Shown here: positions 18,703 to 27,240 of the stretch, one piece after another
Layout of the letters: the number at the start of each line of letters is the position of its first letter
Numbering within the stretch: the stretch's first letter is position 1
Assembly: GCA_005116945.1 (NCBI GenBank)
Contig: SWDH01000041.1
Coordinates: 22,402 to 71,292, forward strand
Origin: Nitrospira sp.
Lineage (GTDB): Bacteria > Nitrospirota > Nitrospiria > Nitrospirales > Nitrospiraceae
Direction of reading: 5' to 3'
Length of the DNA stretch: 48,891 bases
Notes under the pieces: generated by a model
What the model was told of the DNA's origin: nothing
The model's input: only the letters and a program-made list of their open reading frames with translations
Database searches by the model: none
Made by a program: the position numbers and the translations under genes

Positions 18703-19917
18703 TCATGATCGACGTCCCACAAGATGACTCAGCCAGTCTCGGTACTCTAGGAATGCAGGGCCTGGATCGTTCAACGATTCTACTTCATAGTGAAGATCAT
18801 GCTGAAACAGTTTGAGGAATTCTGCTAGACAGCGGCCTCTCGATCCCGCATGGGGACCGAGATGAAGTTCCGATTTCGACTTTGTCAGCCTCAAGAGCAA
18901 GTGGTCCACATCGCCGAGCAACCAACGGGATTTCGTGCCGATATGATAGGCGTTATTCGGCACGGCAACGGGTATACCGTTCATCGCCTGGTAGAGCAGA
19001 TAGGGAAAGTTAAGGCCGGCATCGATAGCCAATTGCAGCGATCCCCAGAACCGACCGTTGATTTCCATCAGCATCGGAACATTCGATTGCCGATCCACTT
19101 TGAACTCAACCATCGCCACCCCATGCCATTTCACTCGCTCCAATAGTCTTACGGCGTAGTCGGTCATGGGCTTGGGCAACTCGATGCTTTCTCGAAATAC
19201 ACTCACCCCCCCGGCCGGTGGCTTCTCCCTGATTCGTCTGTGCGCAAACAGCGCGCAGGGCCTCCCGTGATTGAAGAGCCCGAATACCCCTTGGCCTTCA
19301 CCCTCGACCCGTTGCTGGATCAGAGAAGGGTTTTGCAGATAGGGAACCCTGCGATACAGGTCCATCAGTTCCTCGGGATGTGACACAAAATGCACACTCG
19401 TCTTGATCCACCTCTCATCGACCTTCACAAGCGAACGCCCCGGTTTCACCACGACTGGATATGTCGTCACCTGATCGCGCACTGCAGCGATATTGCCGTC
19501 CGGAACAAAGACCGTGTTCGGAAGCGGTACCCCCAACTCCTGAGCGAGCTTCATCAAGCGATATTTATCAGAGACACTTTCATAGCTTTCCAGGGATGGA
19601 ATCATCGCGGTGATAAAAGGTTGGAACCGATCTCTCTGCGCCGCCACCGCCTGCAGGGAAGAATCTGTGGGGGGAATGATCGCCGCAATATCAAATCGCC
19701 CAACCGCCTCGACAAGGCTGGAAATAAACTGCGTCGGCTGCTGGAGCGGTGAGGGGTACTGCCATCTCGCGATACAATATCGGGATGCTGCGGCCAATGA
19801 TTTCTCGGTTTCAGCTCCGACAATCACTGGAACGCCCGCCCGGCCTAATCCTCTCGTGATGGCAAGCGCCGACCGCTCCTGACCATCGGTGACCAACACA
19901 CAGGCCTTTGGCTCCAT
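18703..19917 (-). CDS. ATP-grasp domain protein (carboxylate-amine ligase-like)
   Basis: 404 residues. The N-terminal Rossmann-like domain has VLVTDGQERSALAITRGLGR. The ATP-grasp core has DKYRLMKLAQELGVPLPNT, YPVVVKPGRSLVKVD (ATP lysine), IQQRVEGEGQGVFGLF, and MVEFKVDR...LMEINGRFWGSLQLAI, in which the E and N are the Mg-binding residues. Such enzymes couple a carboxylate to an amine via an acyl phosphate. In EPS loci they may attach an amino acid or similar group to a sugar acid. The 3' neighbour is a GT4 gene, and a repeat lies just upstream. Confidence 0.85.
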   Translation of the reverse strand: MEPKACVLVTDGQERSALAITRGLGRAGVPVIVGAETEKSLAAASRYCIARWQYPSPLQQPTQFISSLVEAVGRFDIAAIIPPTDSSLQAVAAQRDRFQPFITAMIPSLESYESVSDKYRLMKLAQELGVPLPNTVFVPDGNIAAVRDQVTTYPVVVKPGRSLVKVDERWIKTSVHFVSHPEELMDLYRRVPYLQNPSLIQQRVEGEGQGVFGLFNHGRPCALFAHRRIREKPPAGGVSVFRESIELPKPMTDYAVRLLERVKWHGVAMVEFKVDRQSNVPMLMEINGRFWGSLQLAIDAGLNFPYLLYQAMNGIPVAVPNNAYHIGTKSRWLLGDVDHLLLRLTKSKSELHLGPHAGSRGRCLAEFLKLFQHDLHYEVESLNDPGPAFLEYRDWLSHLVGRRS

Positions 19918-19936
19918 GACCTTCGCACCTACTCCT

Positions 19937-20014
19937 AGCAGGATGTTGAAAAAGTCTCCCAGCGGCGTTCTCGCATCGCTCAGAGGCTCAACGTACCGAA
20001 GCGTACGCCTCGCC
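19937..20014. repeat. Partial copy of the GCAGGATGCTGAAAAAG repeat
   Basis: Begins GCAGGATGTTGAAAAAGTC and continues with GGCGTTCTCGCATCG, CAGAGGCTCAACGTACCG and CGTACGCCTC, as in the copies at 21574, 43456 and 48419. The opposite end is missing. It overlaps the last codons of the HTTM gene and supplies that gene's stop codon. Confidence 0.8.
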
Positions 20015-21412
20015 GTACATCTCTCTATCTAGATCCTCGATCGTAAGAGCAAATGTATGGCGGCGGTTATACTCCGCGAGGTCCAGGCGACGAAAGTCGA
20101 GACAGTCAAGCCGCGCGAATAGATCAAACGCGCGCAACGCACGCACGGTCCGAATGCAGAGGGGACAGTGTCCGTCATAGAGGACCTCTATCCGGCCATA
20201 GCGGGTTTCCAGCCACCGGGCGATTGCTTGACGGACTCCGGTGAAATTATAGAATACCGCTTGCATGAGCATCAGGTCTAAGAACAGGATCTTCTGTAAA
20301 ATGAAGACTGCCGTATGGAACATCACCGTCAGAACAGGCCAGATCTTGCGAGCTATACGAGAAAACAGAACCACAATCCACAGCGACTCAAATACAATAA
20401 CGAATATGCCCATCGATCCAATCAGTGGATCATGCGCCGGGGTCAGCGAGAGGGACCAGGCCCAATCGTATTCCCTGGGGAGGAGGGTGTCGAAGTAAAA
20501 GGTCGCCCGCAGACCCTCTGGGTCCCACCACGACAGCCCGCCATACCGCAACTTACATAACCCGGTTTCCCAATACGACACCGCAATCGCCACCCAGCAG
20601 GTATAGCGAGACCAGCCGTACACGGGTAACGCACACGCGCTGTCAGGGACTGGCTGCCCTCGAATCACTCTCCTTACGCGGTCCACAGACCATCCATCCC
20701 CACACGGCGTGAAAGACAGGATGATGATCAGATAGAGAGGTATCCATCCCTGGTGCCAATGGAAGCTATAGTCCTGTAACACGCCCAGCAACAACAAAAA
20801 GAAGGCTGCTCCAAGTGGGATGACCATCCGCGTCCCGAGACCGATCATTCCCAAGAACAACAGCCATTCTGTCAGTAACTGAAATACATACAGCCCTGCC
20901 TCACTGGCCACGAGCTTGTCGAACCCAAACGGAAGGGCATACATCCACGCCATTATGCCTGCGGAGTGCCGAGTCTCTGCAGGAAGCCAGGCGATGCTAG
21001 GGAGATCTTCCGTGAGGGTGAAGAGGAGTAGAATCCCGCAAATCCACATGCGCATGGCGCCGAGTGTTCCGGGCGTCGCCTCGCCTACGAACCGGCTAAA
21101 AAATGTCGAGCTGGTCGCCAGCAAAAAGATCACAAGACCCAGCAGCCCAGATCCTGTGAAAATGAGGGCAACATTCCATGCGAGCTGTTCCCAATCCTGC
21201 AGGTATTCGTGCATCGAGTGGGTCGCACGCCCCGTCATGAGACTATTGAGGATTGGGAAACTCTCGCCGCGGTACGCGCTCTCGATCACCGGAGGCACAA
21301 CGAGCTTGGCAAATGCAATCCATAGACCCAACAGACCCAACAAGACGCACGTCAGCATGAGGAAAAAGCGGGTGCGTCTCATCCCCATGATCAGATCACC
21401 GTCGGGGCTCAT
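19988..21412 (-). CDS. HTTM membrane protein fused to a truncated DCC (DUF393) domain
   Basis: 474 residues from the ATG at 21412. Residues 10-400 carry about ten membrane helices of the HTTM (vitamin-K gamma-carboxylase-like) family. WVAIAVSYWETGLCKLRYGG, WWDPEG and the helix FHTAVFILQKILFLDL are typical. At 409 a DCC-type thiol domain begins: EVLYDGHCPLCIRTVRAL (Cys416 and Cys419). DCC domains usually span 110-130 residues; only about 65 remain here, because the last eight codons and the stop fall in an intergenic-type repeat. The gene was probably truncated when that repeat arrived. An AAGGAGGT site fixes the start. Its role in the glycan locus is unknown. Confidence 0.8.
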   Translation of the reverse strand: MSPDGDLIMGMRRTRFFLMLTCVLLGLLGLWIAFAKLVVPPVIESAYRGESFPILNSLMTGRATHSMHEYLQDWEQLAWNVALIFTGSGLLGLVIFLLATSSTFFSRFVGEATPGTLGAMRMWICGILLLFTLTEDLPSIAWLPAETRHSAGIMAWMYALPFGFDKLVASEAGLYVFQLLTEWLLFLGMIGLGTRMVIPLGAAFFLLLLGVLQDYSFHWHQGWIPLYLIIILSFTPCGDGWSVDRVRRVIRGQPVPDSACALPVYGWSRYTCWVAIAVSYWETGLCKLRYGGLSWWDPEGLRATFYFDTLLPREYDWAWSLSLTPAHDPLIGSMGIFVIVFESLWIVVLFSRIARKIWPVLTVMFHTAVFILQKILFLDLMLMQAVFYNFTGVRQAIARWLETRYGRIEVLYDGHCPLCIRTVRALRAFDLFARLDCLDFRRLDLAEYNRRHTFALTIEDLDREMYGEAYASVR

Positions 21413-21419
21413 CAGTACT

Positions 21420-21427
21420 ACCTCCTT
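21420..21427 (-). promoter_or_regulatory. Strong ribosome-binding site deciding the HTTM start
   Basis: AAGGAGGT on the minus strand, seven bases before the ATG at 21412. It rules out the longer reading frame beginning at 21445. Confidence 0.85.
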
Positions 21428-21573
21428 CTTTGTCGGCCTCCGCAAGGGTTTGAGTCAATGTTGCCAGAAAACGAGTGGCTTCGCGCCCTTCACTCGGCAG
21501 TTTGCTGAAAAACTCAGTTTTTGCGCGGCAAGGTCCACTGATAATTAGGTAGGTTGATCGTGCCGGATCACCG

Positions 21574-21742
21574 GCAGGATGCTTAAAAAGGCTGCGGTTC
21601 TCACCCGCCCAGCCCCGGCGCGCCAAGACGCGCCTTGTCCCAAGCAAGCCCACAGCGAGCGAAGAGGTGAGGCCTACGCTTTAGTACGTTGAGCCTCTGA
21701 GCAACGCGAGAACGCCGCTGGCAGACTTTTTCAGCATCCTGC
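21574..21742. repeat. Complete MITE-like repeat with 22-base inverted ends
   Basis: Left end GCAGGATGCTTAAAAAGGCTGC and the right end, read on the other strand, GCAGGATGCTGAAAAAGTCTGC match at 20 of 22 bases. The 169-base element has no coding capacity. Inside are CGGCGCGCCAAGACGCGCC (itself self-complementary) and a stretch shared with the other copies. It lies between wzm and the HTTM gene. Between 21490 and 21545 is another short piece with GCTGAAAAACTCAGTTTTTG, possibly an older fragment. Confidence 0.85.
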
Positions 21743-21748
21743 TAGAAT

Positions 21749-22627
21749 TCAGATGACATCCGCAAGGGTCCGTTCCATTCGCTTGAAAAAGATAACCCCA
21801 CCTACCAGAAGCACAAGGACCACCGCAACGCTCACCAACATTGGCGAGAAATCCGTGTCCCCTTTACCCAGCAGGGCCCACCGAAACCCCTCGATCACAC
21901 CGACCATGGGATTCAGGCTATACAGCAATCGCCAAGATTCCGGAATCATACTCACCGGGTACACGACAGGGGAAGCAAACATCCAGAACTGAGTCACGAA
22001 AGGAATCGTGTGACCCACGTCCCGGTATCGTGCATTGAGGGGTGCGAGCCAAAGCCCTATCGCCAGCGCGGTGATCATGGCCAAGAGAAAAAATAGCGGC
22101 AAAACCACTATGCCCCAGGTTGGCACAATCCCGAACCAAGCCATCAGCCCAAGCAGAAGCAAGAAGGCAAACAAGAAATCAACTGCCGGTGCGATTACAC
22201 TCGCGAGAGGAACAATCAACCGAGGAAAATACACCTTCGTGATCAAGTTGGCATTACTGACAAGGCCGGTTCCGCTACGAGAGAGGGCCGTGCTGAAGTA
22301 CGTCCAGGGTAGCAGAGCCGTATACGCGAAGACCGCGTAGGGCAAGCCATCCGAAGGTATTTTCGCGAAGTTCCCAAAGACTACGGTGAAGATCGCCATC
22401 GTCATGGCAGGCTGGAAAATGGCCCAGCTCGCGCCGATGAACGTTTGCTTATAGCGCACTTTGACGTCGCGCCAAACGAGAAAGTAGAGTAGTTCCCGAT
22501 ATTCCCAGAGTGCTGCAACGTCAAGGCTACCGAGTCCACGTGGGGGCTGAATCACAAATGTGGGGAGTGGCATCTCACTCTTCGTGGCAGTCCACTCACC
22601 GCCGTCCTTCGTTCGACTCAGAGTCAT
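21749..22627 (-). CDS. wzm: ABC-2 type polysaccharide transport permease (Wzm-like)
   Basis: 292 residues. The N-terminal LWEYRELLYFLVWRDVKVRYKQT, followed by IGASWAIFQPAMTMAIFTVVFG and six membrane helices, is the signature of Wzm/KpsM/TagG permeases; PVVYPVSMIPESWR and LNPMVGVIEGFRWALLG near the end agree. It would form the channel that exports a lipid-linked glycan, powered by a Wzt-type ATPase. Such an ATPase normally sits next to it, but here the next gene encodes HTTM and a MITE-like repeat lies in between. No ABC ATPase is visible in the window. Confidence 0.9.
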   Translation of the reverse strand: MTLSRTKDGGEWTATKSEMPLPTFVIQPPRGLGSLDVAALWEYRELLYFLVWRDVKVRYKQTFIGASWAIFQPAMTMAIFTVVFGNFAKIPSDGLPYAVFAYTALLPWTYFSTALSRSGTGLVSNANLITKVYFPRLIVPLASVIAPAVDFLFAFLLLLGLMAWFGIVPTWGIVVLPLFFLLAMITALAIGLWLAPLNARYRDVGHTIPFVTQFWMFASPVVYPVSMIPESWRLLYSLNPMVGVIEGFRWALLGKGDTDFSPMLVSVAVVLVLLVGGVIFFKRMERTLADVI

Positions 22628-22710
22628 TCCAACAATCCTTCCTTCGATTCTCCATGCGTGATGGCGAGTGTCTGTCTGCGCTTGAATTCACTCATATAGA
22701 CAGATGTTCA

Positions 22711-22757
22711 GGACAATACCGATATTGTCCACTCAATTGAGTCCGCGCTGAGCTCAG
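22711..22757. promoter_or_regulatory. Three stacked palindromes upstream of wzm
   Basis: In the 331-base gap before wzm three perfect inverted repeats lie almost end to end: GGACAATA-CCGA-TATTGTCC (22711-22730), ACTCAATTGAGT (22731-22742) and CTGAGCTCAG (22748-22757). The first shares GGACAATACCGAT with 32397-32409, upstream of the LuxR-type gene. They lie about 85-130 bases from the wzm start and look like an operator region for an internal promoter. No clear -35/-10 pair could be assigned. The rest of the gap shows nothing. Confidence 0.55.
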
Positions 22758-22958
22758 TCAATTTTCCGGAGCAGAAATCGGTAGACTCGTGGGAGAGATT
22801 CGCCTCAGGGGACTAGATCGACTAATATCATATAACCTTCTACGGTTGCACTCAAACCGTGAATGGTCGAGAACCTGAATCCTACAGCGAAGAGAATAAG
22901 AGGGGCTTAGCCAAACAGTTCTCCATGACACAGATATGGTCGATTCAGGAAAACATCC

Positions 22959-23897
22959 TTACACCCTTAGCCGAACACTCTCAATATGATCGTCTAGCGC
23001 CAAAAGCTTTGCTTGGCTGTACGCTCCTTCGGCCTTCGCGCAGGCTTGGTCCACCGACTCAAGAGCTCCTCGAATTGAGGTAAAGCAAAAGTCACCAAGA
23101 AGAGCACTGAGTCGGTCTTCGGTCTTGTGGAGATTGATGTAATGCCTAAACACAGAAAGACTTGAACCTTGCATCTTGGGCTGATCGGGATCCAACTCCC
23201 AAGGGTGCAGGTACATCACCAATGGGTGTCCTGCTTTTTCTACCCGTTTCAATAGTTGCCGCAATATGGGATAGGGAAATATTCGGAAATACCCCCCTCC
23301 AGCCACTGGTACTCGTGTCCCGAAAATATTTGTCGTGGAGGGCGGAACCTCCCATATACAACCTGCCTCGCCACGAAGAAGATGGACCGTAGGAGTGGCA
23401 TTCGGCATTCCGTATCGATCGTGCAAGACCGGAAAGATACTGGAGTCATACACATATCCTTCCTCAGCGAGAACGGAAATGGCCCACTTCGTATCCTTGG
23501 TAATTGAAAAGCTTGGAGCACGATAGCCATGCACTCGCTTCCCGCAGATATCTTCGAGTATCCCCTTAGCCCTTCGCACATCGTCACGAAAGATTGCCGG
23601 AGTCTGATCTGTGATCAGTTCGTGACTATAACCATGCGAGGCAATTTCGTGCCCCTGTTCCACTAGCATGTTGACTAAGCCTGGGTATCGTTCAGCGACC
23701 CATCCCAGGACAAAAAACGTAGCCTTGGTCTCATGCTGGGCCAACAGCTCTACAATCTTTCTCGTGTTGTTCTCAACCCGGCTTTCATACGTGTCCCAAT
23801 GCTGTCTTCTGTCCTCAGACCAGAATCCGGAAACCTGGAAGTGCTCTTCGACGTCGAACGAAAGGCAATGCATGGCCTTCGTGCCGGCAGCACTCAT
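22959..23897 (-). CDS. NodB-type polysaccharide deacetylase (XrtA-associated type)
   Basis: 312 residues. The carbohydrate esterase 4 motifs are present: LSFDVEEHFQVSGF (Asp15; this form of motif 1 is typical of exosortase-A-associated deacetylases), ASHGYSHE with His88 and His92 as metal ligands, YRAPSFS (Arg126) and later YLHPWELD. It would deacetylate N-acetyl sugars in the growing EPS. No signal peptide is visible, so it may act in the cytoplasm or on the inner face. Its ATG overlaps the stop of the upstream sugar transferase by four bases, so the two are translationally coupled. Confidence 0.9.
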   Translation of the reverse strand: MSAAGTKAMHCLSFDVEEHFQVSGFWSEDRRQHWDTYESRVENNTRKIVELLAQHETKATFFVLGWVAERYPGLVNMLVEQGHEIASHGYSHELITDQTPAIFRDDVRRAKGILEDICGKRVHGYRAPSFSITKDTKWAISVLAEEGYVYDSSIFPVLHDRYGMPNATPTVHLLRGEAGCIWEVPPSTTNIFGTRVPVAGGGYFRIFPYPILRQLLKRVEKAGHPLVMYLHPWELDPDQPKMQGSSLSVFRHYINLHKTEDRLSALLGDFCFTSIRGALESVDQACAKAEGAYSQAKLLALDDHIESVRLRV

Positions 23898-24976
23898 CGA
23901 GCCCCCTCACCAAGAAGAATGACTCGTATCGTTTCTATAAGGATACGCGCGTCCAACTGTATGGATAAATATTTCACGTAATACAGATCGTACTGGAGTT
24001 TCACATGCGAATCCTCTGTCGAAGCCCCGTAATGAAATTGCGTTTGCGCCCAGCCCGTAATCCCAGGCCTGACGGTATGCCGGAGATCGTAGTACGGGAT
24101 AGCCGATCTGAGTTCCTGAACAAACACTGGACGCTCAGGGCGAGGGCCCACTAAGCTCATCTCTCCTTGAATTACATTGATGAGCTGGGGAATTTCATCA
24201 AGCCGCCATTTTCTCAAATACCACCCCACACGCGAGACTCGAGAATCTACTTCCGATGCCCACCTGGCACCCTCCTTCTCGGCATCAATAAACATCGAGC
24301 GAAATTTCCAAATCATATAGGGTCGGGCGCGAAGTCCGACACGAACTTGCCGGTAGAACACAGGCCCCGGCGAATCAAGCTTGATGAGAGTTGCGATCAC
24401 CGCCACAAGAGGCAACGCGACAACAATCCCAATAAGAGAAAGGATAAAATCCATAGTGCGCTTGACCGTCCTCACAACGATCCCCTGCCTGAACTCTCTT
24501 GAAAATATGATCGCGCTTGGCTTGAAGTCGTCGATGGGTAGACGTCCAGATTCTTCTTCAAATAGATGATGCCCATCCCAGATATTGATCCCCATACCCT
24601 TCAGATCAAGTAATACTTGAACGGGCAACACCGCACGCCGATCCTCCAAGCACACCGCGATGGTATCGATACGGTCTCTTTCAACAACGGAGCGAAGTTG
24701 GTCCATAGTCCCGACAATTTTTGTTCCGACCAACTCACCACCCACTTGTGTATTGTCTTGAGCGATGAGACCGACAAGATCGGTAAACATCTTGCTCCGG
24801 GAAAGAAGCACCTGGGACAACCCTTGAGCCAGGGACCCAACCCCCAGAATCAAAATACGCCTTCGCGAGCCCGGCATGCGAAAGATCGCCTTGGCGGCAT
24901 GATCCACCGTAAATGGCAAGGGCACTGTACTGATATGCCCTGACCTATCGGAGGAGTTGTTGATCGTGAGACTCAT
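23894..24976 (-). CDS. Initiating sugar-phosphate transferase (WbaP/EpsB-like), short form
   Basis: About 360 residues. The C-terminal 200 form a bacterial sugar transferase: KRTMDFILSLIGIVVALPLV (membrane entry helix), SPGPVFYRQVRVGLRARPY, IWKFRSM, WRLDEIPQLINVIQGEMSLVGPRPE (catalytic Asp-Glu) and VRPGITGWAQ. Before it lies a Rossmann-like domain opening RRILILGVGSLAQGL. The four or five N-terminal membrane helices of normal 460-residue members are missing. It transfers a sugar phosphate to undecaprenyl phosphate, the first EPS step. The start at 24976 gives 32 bases overlap with wzc; an ATG at 25033 is possible but lacks a binding site. Confidence 0.87.
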   Translation of the reverse strand: MSLTINNSSDRSGHISTVPLPFTVDHAAKAIFRMPGSRRRILILGVGSLAQGLSQVLLSRSKMFTDLVGLIAQDNTQVGGELVGTKIVGTMDQLRSVVERDRIDTIAVCLEDRRAVLPVQVLLDLKGMGINIWDGHHLFEEESGRLPIDDFKPSAIIFSREFRQGIVVRTVKRTMDFILSLIGIVVALPLVAVIATLIKLDSPGPVFYRQVRVGLRARPYMIWKFRSMFIDAEKEGARWASEVDSRVSRVGWYLRKWRLDEIPQLINVIQGEMSLVGPRPERPVFVQELRSAIPYYDLRHTVRPGITGWAQTQFHYGASTEDSHVKLQYDLYYVKYLSIQLDARILIETIRVILLGEGAR

Positions 24977-27236
24977 ACGCCTTATTGCTATAGTTATAAT
25001 ATGAGTATGGTGTGTCCTTCGCTTCAACACCATTGAGAACCACAGCCACCGCTCTTTCTTGCCCGATCATCTTGATTGCGTTAGTGACAACATCACGGGG
25101 CGTGGATCGTGCGCGAATGACATGCACCACGACGTCAGCCATACGCACGATCAGCATAGCCTCTGCAACAGGCAACAACGGCGGAGAGTCGAGGACGATA
25201 TACTCAAACCTTTCTCGAAGCCCCTGAATAAGCTCTGATAGTCGATCCACATGTGTCAATGCGGTGGTACCGGAGACCTCGATCCCAGCGCTGAGAACCC
25301 AGATTCCTAATTGCTCATGGTATTCAAGGCAATCATCCAGAGTCTTGTGACCCAGCAAGACCTCGGTCAACCCCACAGTCGACTCCATCCCGGTATAGGC
25401 ACGAACCGTCGGTCTTTTCAAATCACAATCCACGAGGACCGTTTTCCGATTGAGGTCTCGAGAAAGCACGTACGCCATATTAAGGGCCGTGGACGTTTTC
25501 CCTTCACCCATCAGCGCACTGCTCATGCAGACAACGGTACTCTTCTGTTTACCCGCGATCAACCCCAGTCTTGTGGCTGCCACCCGGTATTGCTCTGCCA
25601 CCGCGGACCTGGGATACCACATCGCAACCAATTCTGGGGCTACAGCAACCTGTGTCTCCTTAGGAACGGCAGACTCTCCTCTCACTAATTCAGGCAAAGC
25701 CAACAGCCGCCCCTGGCGGCGAGATTCCCATGCCGGCGTCTTGGCTGAACCTGGCCAAGCGGACTCAAACTGGGAAATCGTGGCGAGTACCGGAAGCCCC
25801 AACGTCATCTCTATTTCTTCTGCGGACACATAGCCTCGCCGCATTATTTCAATGCCGAAGGCACTTCCGAACCCTAACGCACAGCCGACAGCCAATCCAC
25901 CGAACATTACGATTATGAGATTCGGTTTCTCAGGCCATGTGGGCAAGCTGGCCGGCTCTACAATACGCATTTGCGTCCCCTGCTGATTTTTTTCGAGGTC
26001 TCCTGCCATTCCGACAGCGAGCTTCTTCTCCAAGAGCGCTTGATAGTTCTTCTGCAGATTCTCATAGTCTCGCTGTATGGACATCAGCTCTTGTTGATGC
26101 AGGGTCGTACCTTCGATTCTCGACTCATACTTCTTGATATCCGCGGCAATACGGGCTTGCCGAAGGCGAACAAGCTCCTTCTCGCGCAATATATCGTCAC
26201 GCTGCTTCACCAACTCCATTTTGTACGGGTCACCGAGCCTACGTTTTCCTTTCTTGACACCCCCTACCTCTACCGTTTCCTGGTCTACAAAAATGGCGTT
26301 GTAATCTTCCGTCGTCATTGCCTGTAGTTGCTTGATTTCATTTCTTACGATGGCAACGTCAGGATACGTCTCCTTGTAGGCCGACAGGAAACCTGCCAGT
26401 TTCCGTTCAAGCTCTTTAATTCTTGACAATCGTGGATCTCTAGAAGCCTGTGTTGGACTATCGCCACTGGTAGGATCTTCATACTCTCTGATAGCCTTGT
26501 CCACTGATTCCAGACGAAGATTAAGCGCCTTTTCCATTTCCTGCTGGGACATGACCTCGCCCTCTAACCGATCTATCGCACGAACGTTTGAGTCCATTTG
26601 CTCGGGCAACTGACCGAGGTGAGACTGTTTGAATTCTCCGAGCGCGCGTTCTTTGGCTTGCAGCTGCACTTTCAGCTGGTCCATCTCATGCTGAATAAAC
26701 TCAGTTGAGTTTTGAGTAATCGCATCGCGACCTTTTGTATTTTCCTGCACAAATAGATCGGCTAACCTTGCCGTCACCGCTCTTGCAATGTTGGGGTCCG
26801 TATCTGTAAAGGACACTTTCACAAGCGTTGTGTCCGTCTCCTTGTAATCCATCTGAACCAAATTCCGTAGGCGGGAGGCCACACCATCGTCTTGAGCAGG
26901 GGTGGCGGTTTGCTTGTCATAACCATAGAGATGAAATTCTTCCGCGACCCGGGTGAGAAGTTCCGGCTTGTAGAGAACCCCCTTCAGAGCGTGGACACGC
27001 GCGGCTATTACGGCGTCTGGCTTGTCTGCCCCCGACTCAGGGGCATCGACACCCTTCACGTACCGCACCTTCTGTGCCTCGAAGTAGAGCAGTGTGCTGG
27101 ATCGATAGGTCTTGGGCAACCATTGGCATAGCACGGCTGCAAATCCGATACAGAGCACAATCGGGACAATGATCAGCCACTTATGATTTCTTATGACCCT
27201 GAGATAGTCTTCTGGAGTATTTAAGCCGGCAAACAT
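24945..27236 (-). CDS. wzc: Polysaccharide co-polymerase with fused tyrosine kinase (Wzc-like)
   Basis: 763 residues. A membrane helix at about 20-40 and one at about 440-460 flank a periplasmic Wzz/GNVR region with long coiled coils (about 180-410). The cytoplasmic BY-kinase has Walker A SSALMGEGKTS (about 572-582), Walker A' VLVDCDLKRP (600-609) and Walker B YIVLDSPP (679-686). The tail holds a tyrosine cluster (744, 746, 747, 749 and 754), the usual autophosphorylation sites. It controls chain length and export together with Wza. GAGGAG, inside the last codons of the upstream gene, serves as its ribosome-binding site. Kinase and co-polymerase are in one chain, as in proteobacterial Wzc. 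Confidence 0.92.
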   Translation of the reverse strand: MFAGLNTPEDYLRVIRNHKWLIIVPIVLCIGFAAVLCQWLPKTYRSSTLLYFEAQKVRYVKGVDAPESGADKPDAVIAARVHALKGVLYKPELLTRVAEEFHLYGYDKQTATPAQDDGVASRLRNLVQMDYKETDTTLVKVSFTDTDPNIARAVTARLADLFVQENTKGRDAITQNSTEFIQHEMDQLKVQLQAKERALGEFKQSHLGQLPEQMDSNVRAIDRLEGEVMSQQEMEKALNLRLESVDKAIREYEDPTSGDSPTQASRDPRLSRIKELERKLAGFLSAYKETYPDVAIVRNEIKQLQAMTTEDYNAIFVDQETVEVGGVKKGKRRLGDPYKMELVKQRDDILREKELVRLRQARIAADIKKYESRIEGTTLHQQELMSIQRDYENLQKNYQALLEKKLAVGMAGDLEKNQQGTQMRIVEPASLPTWPEKPNLIIVMFGGLAVGCALGFGSAFGIEIMRRGYVSAEEIEMTLGLPVLATISQFESAWPGSAKTPAWESRRQGRLLALPELVRGESAVPKETQVAVAPELVAMWYPRSAVAEQYRVAATRLGLIAGKQKSTVVCMSSALMGEGKTSTALNMAYVLSRDLNRKTVLVDCDLKRPTVRAYTGMESTVGLTEVLLGHKTLDDCLEYHEQLGIWVLSAGIEVSGTTALTHVDRLSELIQGLRERFEYIVLDSPPLLPVAEAMLIVRMADVVVHVIRARSTPRDVVTNAIKMIGQERAVAVVLNGVEAKDTPYSYYNYSNKAYESHDQQLLR

Positions 27237-27240
27237 TCCC

